A DNA stretch of 51,111 nt from JAGLQA01 sp023135565 (GCA_030639305.1 DAOWCY010000022.1:1-51111), one strand, 5' to 3'. Positions 1-7,816 are shown, numbered from the stretch's first letter. Translations and numbers: made by a program. Notes: generated by a model from the sequence alone, not told the origin.

Positions 1-3000
1 CCGCATATAGAGGAGGGTTGGTTGGCGGAAACCACCGCTTATGTGATTTTCACCTCCGGTTCTACAGGCAAACCCAAAGGAGTGCCCATCAGCCACAGCA
101 ATTTTTGTCCTCTGCTGCATTGGGGTTATAAAGAGTTGGGTTTAGGCCCGAAAGACCGTGCCATTCAGAATCTCTCATATTATTTCGACTGGTCGGTATG
201 GGAGATATTCATTGCTCTCACCGGCGGTGCGGCTCTTTATATGGCGCCTTCCGAAGTGCTTATGCTGCCCGGCGACTGCATCGAGTTTATGAACAAGAAT
301 CAAATCACCGTGCTGCATGTGACGCCCACGCAGTATCGATATATAGTGGGAGTGGGTAAGAAATTACAGAGCCTGAAGTATTTATTTATCGGGGCGGAGA
401 AGTTGACCTATGACCTTGTGGAGCGCAGTTTTGTTTCCGTGAACGAGGACTGCCGCGTATTTAACATGTACGGCCCCACGGAAGCCACCATCATATCGGC
501 GGTGTTGGAGCTTTACCGGGAAGATTACAAAAAATTCAGGCGTTTGTCCAGTATTCCCATAGGCGGCCCGGTTGCCAACATAGACCTGTTTGTGTTGGAT
601 AAGAATTTGCGCTTGTGCCCGGTAAATGTAAGTGGTGAATTGTATATAGCCGGTGACAACCTGTCTACCGGTTACCTCAACGACCAGGAGAAGAGCCGTT
701 TATCTTTTATAGAGAAGAGCTGCGAGTCCTTAGGAATAAAGGGTGCGGCGCACCCACCCTCTAAAGAACATGCCGCTCCCCTCTCATCCCACACCGGCCG
801 GCCCTCACGAATTACTCTTTACCGTACCGGTGATCTATGCCGCCGGCTGGCGGATGGTAATATCGAGTTTTTAGGCCGGGTAGATTACCAGGTGAAGATT
901 CGAGGTTTCCGCATAGAACCCGGTGAGATCGAGAACTGCCTGTTAGAGCATGAGTCGGTGAAAGATGCGGTAGTGGTAGACCTGGATACAGCAGAAGGAG
1001 AGAAGTATTTGTGCGCCTATGTAGTGGCGGAATTCACAGCACACAGTGCGGATCAGGGAGTTGGCGGCACGGAGGTTGATCTTACCGGTGTAGAAGAAGT
1101 CAAACAGCAGTTAACTCCTGTACTGCGTGAGTACCTATCCAGGACGCTGCCTGATTATATGATCCCCTCCCAGGTTGTGTTTTTGGATAATATTCCTTTG
1201 AATCCCAACGGCAAAGTAGACCGCCGGGCGTTACCTGAGCCTGAGTTTGAGGCGACGGCGGTTCAGTATGCCCCTCCTCGCGGAGAATCGGAAGAGAAGC
1301 TGGTTGAGATATGGTCGCAAGTGTTGGGTATGGAGAGCAGTTCTATCGGCATAGACGCCAATTTTTTCGAGATAGGCGGACACTCGCTAAAAGCCACCAT
1401 GCTGGTGGCCAAAATCCACAAAGCATTTAATGTTAACATCAAACTGGCCGACATATTCAGGAAACCCTCCATCAGGGGCCTAACTTCATACATAAGCTCT
1501 GCTGTAGAAGATAAATTCATATCTCTTGAACCGGCCGGGAGAAAAGAATATTACTCACTATCTTCCGCCCAGAAGAGACTGTATCTTTTACAGCAATTTG
1601 ATATGAATAATATGACCTATAATATGCCCAGGGTAATGTTACTGGAAGGTGAGCCTGATAAAAAACGACTGGAAAAAGTGCTGCGGCGATTAGTAGAGCG
1701 GCATGAGAGTTTCAGGACATCTTTCGAAATGCGCCGGGGAGAACCGGTGCAGAAAATACACAATCCTGGAGAGATCGAATTCAAGATAGAATTTGAAGAA
1801 AATCCCAAATTACAAATCCCAAATTACAAACAAATTACAAGTCACAAATCCCAAATAACAAAAGAAACCCAACCTGCAGCCGACAGTATGCAAAAAGAAG
1901 CAGAGGGTGATGGGCAGAGCTTTCCTCATCATTCATCACTCATCATTCATAATTCAGTTCTCAAATTCATACGTCCTTTTGATCTATCTAAAGCCCCCCT
2001 GCTGCGGGTAGGGTTGGTGAAACTGCAAACTGGGGGCAAAACCTCCTCACCGGCCGGGGGCGCCGCCCCCCACATCCTGTTGGTAGACATGCACCATATT
2101 ATTTCCGACGGCACCTCTGTAAAGGTATTTATCGGTGATTTTATGGATCTATATGCCGGTAAGGAGTTAACTCCACTACCTTTGCAGTATAAAGATTTCT
2201 CAGAGTGGCAGAATAGTGAAGATGGAAAAGAAGCTGTGAGCAGGCAGCAGCAGTATTGGTTGGGACAGTTTTCCGGAGATGTCCCTGTCCTAAAACTGCC
2301 CTATGATTTTCCCAGGCCTGCGAAACGCAGTTTTGCCGGAGCTTCTTTAGAGTTTGAAATAAATCAAAATAAAACCGAAACTTTACGAAAGTTGGCGGAC
2401 GAAGAAGGAGTAACCCTGTTTTTGGTTCTCCTAACTGTCTATAATATATTGTTGTCGAAATTAAGTTGGAGCGAAGATATCGTAGTGGGCAGCCCTGTAG
2501 TAGGACGCAGGTTTGTCGAGGTGCAGCAAATAATCGGTATGTTTGTCAATACTGTGGCACTCAGGAATTATCCGCGAGGGAGTAAGACCTTTAAAGAATT
2601 CTTACAGGAAGTAAAAAAAAGAACCCTGGAAGCTTTTGAGAACCAGGATTACCCCTTCGAGGATTTAGTAGATGAAGCAGCGCCAACCAGGAAAACTTCT
2701 CATAATCCAATGTTCGATACTATGTTTACTTTGCAGAACATCGGTGTCCCCGAAGTGGAACTACCGGGATTGAAACTAAAAACTCTCGAATACAAGCACC
2801 GTTTTTCCAGGTTCGATATGACCTGGATTAGTATAGAGAAGGAGGATAGCCTGATTTTTACTGTCGAATACAGCACCGCCCTCTTTAAAGAGGAGAAAGT
2901 AAAAAATTTTGCCGGATTTTTTGAAGAAATAATCGATATCGTAACAGCCGGCAGGGATATTTGTTTGAAGGATATAGATATAGCAGCCGGTCTGGCGGAT

Positions 3001-3051
3001 TCGCAGGAATCGATTTCTGTAGAAGCTTCCGGGGATTTTGATTTTGTTTGA
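1..3051 (+). CDS. Non-ribosomal peptide synthetase, A(partial)-T-C (5' end outside window)
   Basis: The frame is open to the window edge, so the N-terminus is missing. What remains is most of an adenylation domain (A3 TSGSTGKPKG, A5 NMYGPTE, A6 GELYIAGDNLSTGYL, A7 YRTGDLCR, A8 GRVDYQVKIRGFRIEPGEIE, A10 NPNGKVDRRALPEP), then a carrier domain (FFEIGGHSLKATM, phosphopantetheine Ser), then a complete condensation domain (C1 SSAQKRLYLLQQ, C2 RHESFRTSF, C3 MHHIISDGTS, C4 YKDFSEWQ, C5 IGMFVNT, C6 NQDYPFEDLVDE, C7 SHNPMFDTMF). All catalytic motifs look intact. The protein ends soon after the condensation domain without a docking or thioesterase domain; the next synthetase gene starts 24 bases later. 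Three stretches (735-830, 1798-1966, 2028-2074) break the family alignment and look like in-frame repeat insertions. The amino acid activated cannot be called reliably by eye. Confidence 0.93.
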   Translation, partial: PHIEEGWLAETTAYVIFTSGSTGKPKGVPISHSNFCPLLHWGYKELGLGPKDRAIQNLSYYFDWSVWEIFIALTGGAALYMAPSEVLMLPGDCIEFMNKNQITVLHVTPTQYRYIVGVGKKLQSLKYLFIGAEKLTYDLVERSFVSVNEDCRVFNMYGPTEATIISAVLELYREDYKKFRRLSSIPIGGPVANIDLFVLDKNLRLCPVNVSGELYIAGDNLSTGYLNDQEKSRLSFIEKSCESLGIKGAAHPPSKEHAAPLSSHTGRPSRITLYRTGDLCRRLADGNIEFLGRVDYQVKIRGFRIEPGEIENCLLEHESVKDAVVVDLDTAEGEKYLCAYVVAEFTAHSADQGVGGTEVDLTGVEEVKQQLTPVLREYLSRTLPDYMIPSQVVFLDNIPLNPNGKVDRRALPEPEFEATAVQYAPPRGESEEKLVEIWSQVLGMESSSIGIDANFFEIGGHSLKATMLVAKIHKAFNVNIKLADIFRKPSIRGLTSYISSAVEDKFISLEPAGRKEYYSLSSAQKRLYLLQQFDMNNMTYNMPRVMLLEGEPDKKRLEKVLRRLVERHESFRTSFEMRRGEPVQKIHNPGEIEFKIEFEENPKLQIPNYKQITSHKSQITKETQPAADSMQKEAEGDGQSFPHHSSLIIHNSVLKFIRPFDLSKAPLLRVGLVKLQTGGKTSSPAGGAAPHILLVDMHHIISDGTSVKVFIGDFMDLYAGKELTPLPLQYKDFSEWQNSEDGKEAVSRQQQYWLGQFSGDVPVLKLPYDFPRPAKRSFAGASLEFEINQNKTETLRKLADEEGVTLFLVLLTVYNILLSKLSWSEDIVVGSPVVGRRFVEVQQIIGMFVNTVALRNYPRGSKTFKEFLQEVKKRTLEAFENQDYPFEDLVDEAAPTRKTSHNPMFDTMFTLQNIGVPEVELPGLKLKTLEYKHRFSRFDMTWISIEKEDSLIFTVEYSTALFKEEKVKNFAGFFEEIIDIVTAGRDICLKDIDIAAGLADSQESISVEASGDFDFV
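735..830 (+). repeat. In-frame repeat insertion between motifs A6 and A7 of the NRPS
   Basis: Bases 741-762 are identical to 41285-41306 at the end of the methyltransferase gene, and both are read in the same frame as GAAHPPS. The core is the palindrome gggtgcggcgcaccc. In ordinary adenylation domains only a short linker separates A6 from A7; here about 20 extra residues are present. The gene stays open. Confidence 0.7.
1798..1966 (+). repeat. In-frame low-complexity insertion in condensation domain
   Basis: Direct repeats of the type caaattacaaatcccaaat (1800-1860) followed by cat/tcatcattca repeats (1925-1955) lie between C2 and C3. They encode a Lys/Gln/Ile/Thr-rich stretch unlike the family. 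The reading frame is kept through roughly 55 extra codons. Confidence 0.65.
2028..2074 (+). repeat. In-frame GC-rich insertion just before the condensation HHxxxDG motif
   Basis: A palindromic GC block (gggggcgccgccccc at its core) encodes a Gly/Ala/Pro-rich linker about 15 residues long, placed immediately before LLVDMHHIISDG. Condensation domains normally have a short loop here. It resembles the GC arm of the intergenic repeat family. Confidence 0.5.
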
Positions 3052-3075
3052 AGCAGCGCGACTGGAGATCAATAG

Positions 3076-5676
3076 ATGAATGGTCAAAATAAACAAAAGT
3101 CGGTTGAAGCATACTGGCTCGATAAATTATCCGGTACACTGCCTAAAATCTCTCTGCCCCGGTACGACCGGGAAAAAAACAGCGCACCGGGAAAAACCCA
3201 ACTGCGCTTCGAAATTGCAAAAACTGTATTCGCACAGTTGCAAAAGATGGGAAACAATTCCGACCTTGAAGTGTTCATATTGTTATTGAGCGCTTTGAAT
3301 GTTGCTTTATACAAATATACCGGCATAGAAGATATCCTGGTAGGCACCATATCGCCCAAAAAGGAGGGCGTAAAAAGCAGCCCGGTATTTTGCCGTACCC
3401 GCTTGAATAAAGATTTAACTCTTAAAGAGACAATCGACTGCATTAAAAAGGATGTGCTGCAGGATTTTAATTATATAGATTACTGCTTTACCAGCCTGTA
3501 TCAAAAACTGGCTGCTAACCGGGACAGCGACAGCTTAGAGATTTTTAATGCCGCGTTTATCTACGATAGACTCCAGGACAAAAGTAAACTCCCGGATCGA
3601 TATAACCTAATATTCACCCTCTTAACTACCGGGAATCAGCCGGTTTTGCAGGTGGATTATAAATCGGGCCTTTATACAGGAGAAACCGCTGCCGGTTTCT
3701 GCCGCAATTTAATCGGTTTTCTTGCTGATTTGCCGGCACAGCTTGAGAGCAGGATAGCTGATATCGAAATAACCGGGCCTGAAGAGAGAGAGGCTTTGTT
3801 TAAATTTAATGAAACCGGCGCCCCTTTTTATTTAGATAAGACAATCCCGCAGATGTTCGAGGATCAAGTAGACAGGAGTCCCGGCCGCACAGCAGTGGTA
3901 TGCGGCAACCGGCGCCTGACCTATGGCGCGTTGAATAAGAGAGCCAATCAACTGGCCTGGATTTTAGCGGGAAAAGGAGTTAAAAAGGGATCTATAGTGG
4001 GTTTGATGTTGGAACGTTCCCTTGAAGCAGTCGTCGCTATGCTGGCTATTATGAAAGCCGGCGGCGCATACCTGCCGATCGATCCGCGCATGCCGGAAAA
4101 GAGGATTTTGACCATGCTTAGAGACAGTAATGCAGGAATCCTGTTAACAGGCAGCAGTATAGTGCAAAAACTCCCTTTTACAGTTTTACAGGGCCTCGAA
4201 AATAAAAATGTCCGCCCTTTTTATACTCCTCCCCGCAAGCAGGTTAAAGACCGCGATTTCCCGGTGAAGAAACCGGCCCCGGATGCGTTAAAGGTGTTGT
4301 TTTTAGATTTGTCTCGATATTTCGGCAGCCCCGGGATACGTCATGATGTGGCGGGACCACCCCTTGAAGGCATGGTTGAGATAGCCTGCCCGGAAGGCCG
4401 GTGGGGTGAAAAAGTAGACATCGAAATATTAAAATCCGGCATCGATTTTGACAGTTACGATGCGTTAAAAAAGGTATCGGTGGAATTTGATCCCCAGGTG
4501 GTTTGTGTACGCTCTTTGACTGTTTACCGGGATTTCTTCCATAGGACCATCCAGTCCATACGCCAGTGGGGAATCGAAGCTCCTATCATTGCCTGCGGCC
4601 CTTATGCCGCCCGCAATTACGACTCCCTGCTGCAGGACAGGAATATCGACTTGCTGCTGCGAAGCGAAGACGAAACGGCTTACGGTGAGATCATAGAAAA
4701 GATTTTAGAAAATAACGGTAAGCTGCCCGGCGATGAAGTTTTGCGGGAGATTAGCGGCATCGGTTTTGTGCCTTGCGCAGCGAAAGAGGGTAAAAGATTT
4801 GCCAGGGAAATAATCCTGTTGGATGAGTTGACCGATGCCTTATCCTGGGAAGGCACGGCTGACCTCGAACCTGTAAGTAGTCCTGGGGACCCGGCTTGTG
4901 TTATTTTTACTCCCGGTTCCACCGCTAAGCCCAAAGGTGTATTGGTGGAGCACAAGAACGTCGTCAATAACCTGCTCTGGTTTGCCCGCCGGTATGGTAT
5001 CGAGGAGGAAGTCCGCGTTGCTCAACTGACCGGTTATACCTTTGGCCCCAGTGTAGAGCAAATCTTTGCCACCCTGCTGAATGGAGCCACTCTTTGTATT
5101 CCCGGGGACAGCAGGGCTGCTGCCGGCCGGGAAGAATTCAGGGCTTTTATCCAGCAGAACAATGTTAACGTAGTTCATTCTTCACCCGGTGTTTTGAAAG
5201 AACTCCTAAGCAGCGGTGAGAAGCTGCCCAGTGTAAGGACGGTCATATCCGGGGCGGAGAAGCTAGAGCAGGCGGTAAAGGACCGGTTAATAGATAAAGG
5301 ATACGAGTTACATAATCATTACGGCTGCACTGAAACCGCTGTGGAAGCGCTGGCGGATTTTTGTTCACCGGGCAAAGTTACTTTAGGCAAACCCATAGCC
5401 AACACCTCTATTTTTATCCTCACTAAGGATTTAAATCTTGCTCCCATCGGCGCTGCCGGTGAATTGTATATTGCCGGGGCCGGGGTTTCCAGGGGTTATC
5501 TGAACCGTCCCGAACTAACAGCGGAAAAGTTTTTGTCATTTCCTTTTGATCTCGATGGGTCTGATAGGTCATATATGTCCTATAGGACCAATGTTATTTA
5601 CCGTACTGGAGATTTGTGCCGCTGGCTGCCGGAAGGCAAAGTGGAATTTTTGGGCAGGATAGATCATCGCTCATAA
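3076..5676 (+). CDS. NRPS: half condensation domain + adenylation domain with B12-binding-like insert, truncated
   Basis: Residues about 8-235 match only the C-terminal half of a condensation domain (no HHxxxDG). An adenylation domain follows from about 250: A1/A2 region VAMLAIMKAGGAYLPIDP, an altered A3 (FTPGSTAKPKGV), an unusual A5 (NHYGCTETA), A6 GELYIAGAGVSRGYL and A7 YRTGDLCRWLPEG. Between A2 and A3, residues about 375-600 hold an unrelated domain. Its order (KVLFLDLSRYFG, FDPQVVCVRSLTVYRDF, PIIACGPYAA, IDLLLRSEDETAYGEIIE, then ISGIGF and LLDELTDAL) follows the cobalamin-binding N-terminal part of radical SAM proteins, including the strand leading to the SAM barrel. The protein stops at GRIDHRS inside A8, so it lacks A10 and a carrier domain. 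The 3' end was apparently lost at the repeat that begins at 5670. It probably cannot work as a normal module. Confidence 0.88.
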   Translation: MNGQNKQKSVEAYWLDKLSGTLPKISLPRYDREKNSAPGKTQLRFEIAKTVFAQLQKMGNNSDLEVFILLLSALNVALYKYTGIEDILVGTISPKKEGVKSSPVFCRTRLNKDLTLKETIDCIKKDVLQDFNYIDYCFTSLYQKLAANRDSDSLEIFNAAFIYDRLQDKSKLPDRYNLIFTLLTTGNQPVLQVDYKSGLYTGETAAGFCRNLIGFLADLPAQLESRIADIEITGPEEREALFKFNETGAPFYLDKTIPQMFEDQVDRSPGRTAVVCGNRRLTYGALNKRANQLAWILAGKGVKKGSIVGLMLERSLEAVVAMLAIMKAGGAYLPIDPRMPEKRILTMLRDSNAGILLTGSSIVQKLPFTVLQGLENKNVRPFYTPPRKQVKDRDFPVKKPAPDALKVLFLDLSRYFGSPGIRHDVAGPPLEGMVEIACPEGRWGEKVDIEILKSGIDFDSYDALKKVSVEFDPQVVCVRSLTVYRDFFHRTIQSIRQWGIEAPIIACGPYAARNYDSLLQDRNIDLLLRSEDETAYGEIIEKILENNGKLPGDEVLREISGIGFVPCAAKEGKRFAREIILLDELTDALSWEGTADLEPVSSPGDPACVIFTPGSTAKPKGVLVEHKNVVNNLLWFARRYGIEEEVRVAQLTGYTFGPSVEQIFATLLNGATLCIPGDSRAAAGREEFRAFIQQNNVNVVHSSPGVLKELLSSGEKLPSVRTVISGAEKLEQAVKDRLIDKGYELHNHYGCTETAVEALADFCSPGKVTLGKPIANTSIFILTKDLNLAPIGAAGELYIAGAGVSRGYLNRPELTAEKFLSFPFDLDGSDRSYMSYRTNVIYRTGDLCRWLPEGKVEFLGRIDHRS

Positions 5677-5712
5677 AAAGTTTGGCCTCCGGCAGGGCCG
5701 CCGGAGGCGAGC
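5670..5712 (+). repeat. Intergenic repeat fragment at the NRPS truncation point
   Basis: The string cgctcataaaaagttt begins inside the last codons of the NRPS gene and supplies its stop codon; it recurs at 12483-12498. It runs directly into ggcctccggcagggccgccggaggc, the GC end of the mosaic repeat family. Confidence 0.75.
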
Positions 5713-5732
5713 CCCTCAGAGTTCTCGAATGC

Positions 5733-5768
5733 CCGTTTGCTGAGTGCTGGATGCCGAAAGCTGAAAGC
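5733..5768 (+). repeat. Short dispersed repeat (tgctgagtgctggatgccga type)
   Basis: The sequence tgctgagtgctggatgccga plus aagctgaa is found again, inverted, at about 31023-31058. A diverged version lies at 10780-10808 and a weaker inverted one near 33639-33665. Its role is unknown. Confidence 0.65.
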
Positions 5769-5770
5769 TG

Positions 5771-5803
5771 TAAGTGTTCAGTTTTTTTTTAACTGAACAC
5801 TTA
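5771..5803 (+). terminator. Perfect 13-bp inverted repeat with T loop
   Basis: The arm taagtgttcagtt (5771-5783) is exactly complementary to aactgaacactta (5791-5803) around a loop of seven T. It sits between the truncated NRPS and the next gene. It could terminate transcription, but no T-run follows the stem on the plus strand, so the role is uncertain. Confidence 0.45.
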
Positions 5804-5836
5804 CAAAGGATACTTTTAGATTTAAGAAGGCTGTGG

Positions 5837-5842
5837 TATAAT
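5837..5842 (+). promoter_or_regulatory. Possible -10 box (TATAAT) for the following gene
   Basis: A consensus TATAAT ends 6 bases before the chosen ATG at 5849. If used, the transcript would be leaderless or nearly so. The matching -35 region (TTTTAG, 17-base spacer) is poor. Confidence 0.35.
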
Positions 5843-5848
5843 GAGAGT

Positions 5849-6577
5849 ATGGAACATGAAATCCTGGATTCTAAAAAAATAATCGAAACGATAAATGTAT
5901 TGAATCTCAGGATAGCAGAGAGGTTTCCCGGTTCCGGCCTATCGAAAGTAGGGGGAAAATTGTACAAAATAGGCAGGGAAACCGATGCCGTCATAGCCTG
6001 GATAGAGAAAGCCAATATTTGGTATAGACTGGGAACCGCTGTATTTATTGCCCTGCTGCTTGCCGGGTTGATATTTGCCCTGTTTTCATTGAAAGCCGAC
6101 CTGACTAAATTTACCCTGATGGATGCGGCTTCATTAGGAGAAGCGGTCATCAACGAGATCGTGTTGTTGGGAGCTGCCGTCATTTTCCTGGTCTCTATCG
6201 AAACCAGGGCCAAGAGAAAGAAAGTCATTACTGCCATCAACCGGCTGCGTTCTATTGCTCATGTGATAGATGCCCATCAATTAACTAAAGACCCTTATAG
6301 CATTGCCCGCCCGGCGGAGGACACGGAGCATTCTCCCAAGCGTACTATGACTGAGTATGAGTTGGGCCGGTATTTAGATTACTGTTCCGAACTGCTTTCT
6401 TTGACCGGCAAAGTGGGATTTCTTTATGTACAGAAGTTTGATGACCCTGTATCGGTGAATGCGGTTAACGAGTTGGAAGAGTTGACCACCGGGTTGTCGC
6501 GCAAGGTTTGGCAGAAGCTGATGATCCTGGAAACCCCGGCCCAAAAAAATATAAATAACCGGAAACGAAAAAATTAA
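5849..6577 (+). CDS. Membrane protein of unknown function with two central transmembrane segments
   Basis: The start at 5849 (MEHEILDSKK) is preferred because the first 25 codons of the longer reading frame run over the inverted repeat. The N-terminal 50 residues are soluble and helical. Two hydrophobic segments follow (about WYRLGTAVFIALLLAGLIFAL and VINEIVLLGAAVIFLVSIET), joined by a short loop, then a charged segment and a helical C-terminal domain (about residues 145-230) with no motif I recognise. The tail NNRKRKN is strongly basic. The gene stands alone between repeats. It is real by composition, but I cannot name a family. Confidence 0.7.
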   Translation: MEHEILDSKKIIETINVLNLRIAERFPGSGLSKVGGKLYKIGRETDAVIAWIEKANIWYRLGTAVFIALLLAGLIFALFSLKADLTKFTLMDAASLGEAVINEIVLLGAAVIFLVSIETRAKRKKVITAINRLRSIAHVIDAHQLTKDPYSIARPAEDTEHSPKRTMTEYELGRYLDYCSELLSLTGKVGFLYVQKFDDPVSVNAVNELEELTTGLSRKVWQKLMILETPAQKNINNRKRKN

Positions 6578-6579
6578 AC

Positions 6580-6712
6580 AAACCCCACATGCGTGGGGGA
6601 GCGTTTAGCCGTTGCGCGGGGTGGGAGCCGGTAAGCGCTTTTTAAATTAACAAAAGTTTTGTTCAAACTTTTTCAAAAGTTTGGCTCCCGGCAGGGTCGC
6701 CGAAGGCAAGGT
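6580..6712 (+). repeat. Mosaic intergenic repeat, forward orientation
   Basis: It holds the ccccac/gtgggg hairpin, gccgttgcgcggggtggg, the two AT hairpin modules (caaaagttttgttcaaact then ttcaaaagtttggctccc) and the degraded GC end ggcagggtcgccgaaggc. It could act as a convergent terminator between the plus-strand membrane protein and the minus-strand phosphorylase-like gene. Confidence 0.75.
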
Positions 6713-6738
6713 ATGTTTATTCACAACCAACGGCTGTA

Positions 6739-7380
6739 CTAAGATGAAGTACTAATTTGTTCATAAGCCTTGACGAACTCTTTTTTTAATAACTTTTTGT
6801 TTAGAAAAAATTCGCCCCCGGTTTCTTTCAGGATATCGGAAGTGACCACTATGGCATAAAAAGGTTTTCCTAAATAAACCCGCAGCGGAAACAACTCCAT
6901 TTCCACGAAATCCAGCCCTTTACTTTTTTGTTCTTTTAACCAGGAAAGGGTTTCGCGTTGGATGATGTCTACTGTCACCCCGGCTGCTTTCCTAAAATCG
7001 CAAGCAGCAAAAGGTTTCAACTGGAAAGATTCTTCCGCCGCGAAATGTTTCAAAATAGCGCTGCTGTAGATTTCGGTCACTTGTAGGGGCATAGGGTGGT
7101 CGATTTGTTCGTTCAAGCTGCCGGCAGTGCCTAAAAAGAATATCTCTTTCTCCCTGACATTTTCTATGAATTCCAGGATAGTCAGGATATGGGGATAGCC
7201 TAAGAAACCCTCGATTAGAGTAAAATCAGCGAAAATGGAGATTTCACATTGCAGTATTTCCAGGGTAGTGGCGGCTTCTTCTTTTAGTGCGGCGTAGTAT
7301 TCCCGGTGCCAGAAACGGGGGATTAGAATTAGGCGGCCCGGCAGGTCGAATTTTTTAGGTTTGAAAAGCAGTTCGTTCAT
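6739..7380 (-). CDS. Nucleoside phosphorylase superfamily-like protein
   Basis: The protein has 213 residues, within the usual 200-260 of the purine/uridine phosphorylase and MTA/SAH nucleosidase fold. Visible marks are FFLGTAGSLNE (equivalent of the GxxGG/GTAG region near residue 80) and FVEMELFPLRVYLGKPFYAI followed by VVTSDIL, matching the VEME...V.SD ribose- and base-binding signature. The N-terminus (LPGRLILIPRFWHREYYAAL) departs from the usual glycine-rich phosphate loop, so the substrate is unknown. A clear ribosome site (aaaggagactat) precedes the ATG at 7380. It is convergent with the upstream membrane protein and lies downstream of tRNA-Val on the same strand. Confidence 0.72.
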   Translation of the reverse strand: MNELLFKPKKFDLPGRLILIPRFWHREYYAALKEEAATTLEILQCEISIFADFTLIEGFLGYPHILTILEFIENVREKEIFFLGTAGSLNEQIDHPMPLQVTEIYSSAILKHFAAEESFQLKPFAACDFRKAAGVTVDIIQRETLSWLKEQKSKGLDFVEMELFPLRVYLGKPFYAIVVTSDILKETGGEFFLNKKLLKKEFVKAYEQISTSS

Positions 7381-7521
7381 ATAGTCTCCTTTACGGGTTT
7401 AAGCCGCTGTCCGGCGATTAAAAAACGTATAGGGATGTGGGAAAATACCGGGAAAATTTGGGATGATTTTGGGGGCTGCCGGGGGGAATTTCCTATAACG
7501 TTCACACTGTAAAAGAAAGAA

Positions 7522-7594
7522 TGGGCGATAGAGGATTTGAACCTCCGACTCCTACCGTGTGAAGGTAATACTCTAGCCACTGAGTTAATCGCCC
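7522..7594 (-). tRNA. tRNA-Val (anticodon CAC)
   Basis: The reverse strand folds as a 73-nt cloverleaf: acceptor GGGCGAT/ATCGCCC, D stem ACTC/GAGT, anticodon stem TTACC/GGTAG around loop TTCACAC (anticodon CAC, codon GTG), and T arm GGAGG-TTCAAAT-CCTCT. The discriminator is A and no CCA is encoded. The D-stem, T-loop and all stem pairings are complete. Confidence 0.95.
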
Positions 7595-7607
7595 AAACTG
7601 AATTGAT

Positions 7608-7636
7608 ATTATAAAACGAAATTCAAAACTCGTCAA
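7608..7636 (-). promoter_or_regulatory. Promoter of tRNA-Val
   Basis: On the minus strand TTGACG (7636-7631) and TATAAT (7613-7608) are separated by 17 bases. The -10 box lies 13 bases before the mature 5' end of the tRNA, as expected for a short tRNA leader. Confidence 0.8.
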
Positions 7637-7655
7637 GTAAAAAAGAGAAAAAAAT

Positions 7656-7702
7656 GGAAGAGGGGAAGAATGGAAGATTGGAAGAGGGGAAGATTGGAAT
7701 GG
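7656..7702 (+). repeat. Purine-rich direct repeat (ggaagaggggaaga..tgg)
   Basis: Two imperfect copies of ggaagaggggaaga[a]tggaa follow each other in the gap behind the tRNA promoter. No gene or function is apparent. Confidence 0.55.
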
Positions 7703-7732
7703 AGCGAACCTAAATCGCATTTCTAACTGGTA

Positions 7733-7795
7733 TTACGAAAAATCCGCTGCAGCCAGGCCGGTATTTGTATCACCTGTAGGTACAGCATCGCTCAT
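7733..7795 (-). CDS. Putative 20-residue peptide with strong ribosome site
   Basis: On the minus strand TAAGGAGATAATTATG gives a near-ideal ribosome site and start. The frame reads MSDAVPTGDTNTGLAAADFS and then TAA. Upstream lies TTGACA flanked by a 10-bp inverted repeat. I do not recognise the peptide. It may be a real micro-gene, or the surviving first codons of a gene whose remainder was deleted, as seems to have happened at 41595. There is no hydrophobic or cysteine-rich content typical of a toxin or bacteriocin. Confidence 0.35.
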   Translation of the reverse strand: MSDAVPTGDTNTGLAAADFS

Positions 7796-7816
7796 AATTA
7801 TCTCCTTATGAAGTAT

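Noticed and set aside
7656..7702. Possible CRISPR-like spacing in the purine repeats
   Set aside because: Only two imperfect copies, no spacer structure and no cas genes nearby.
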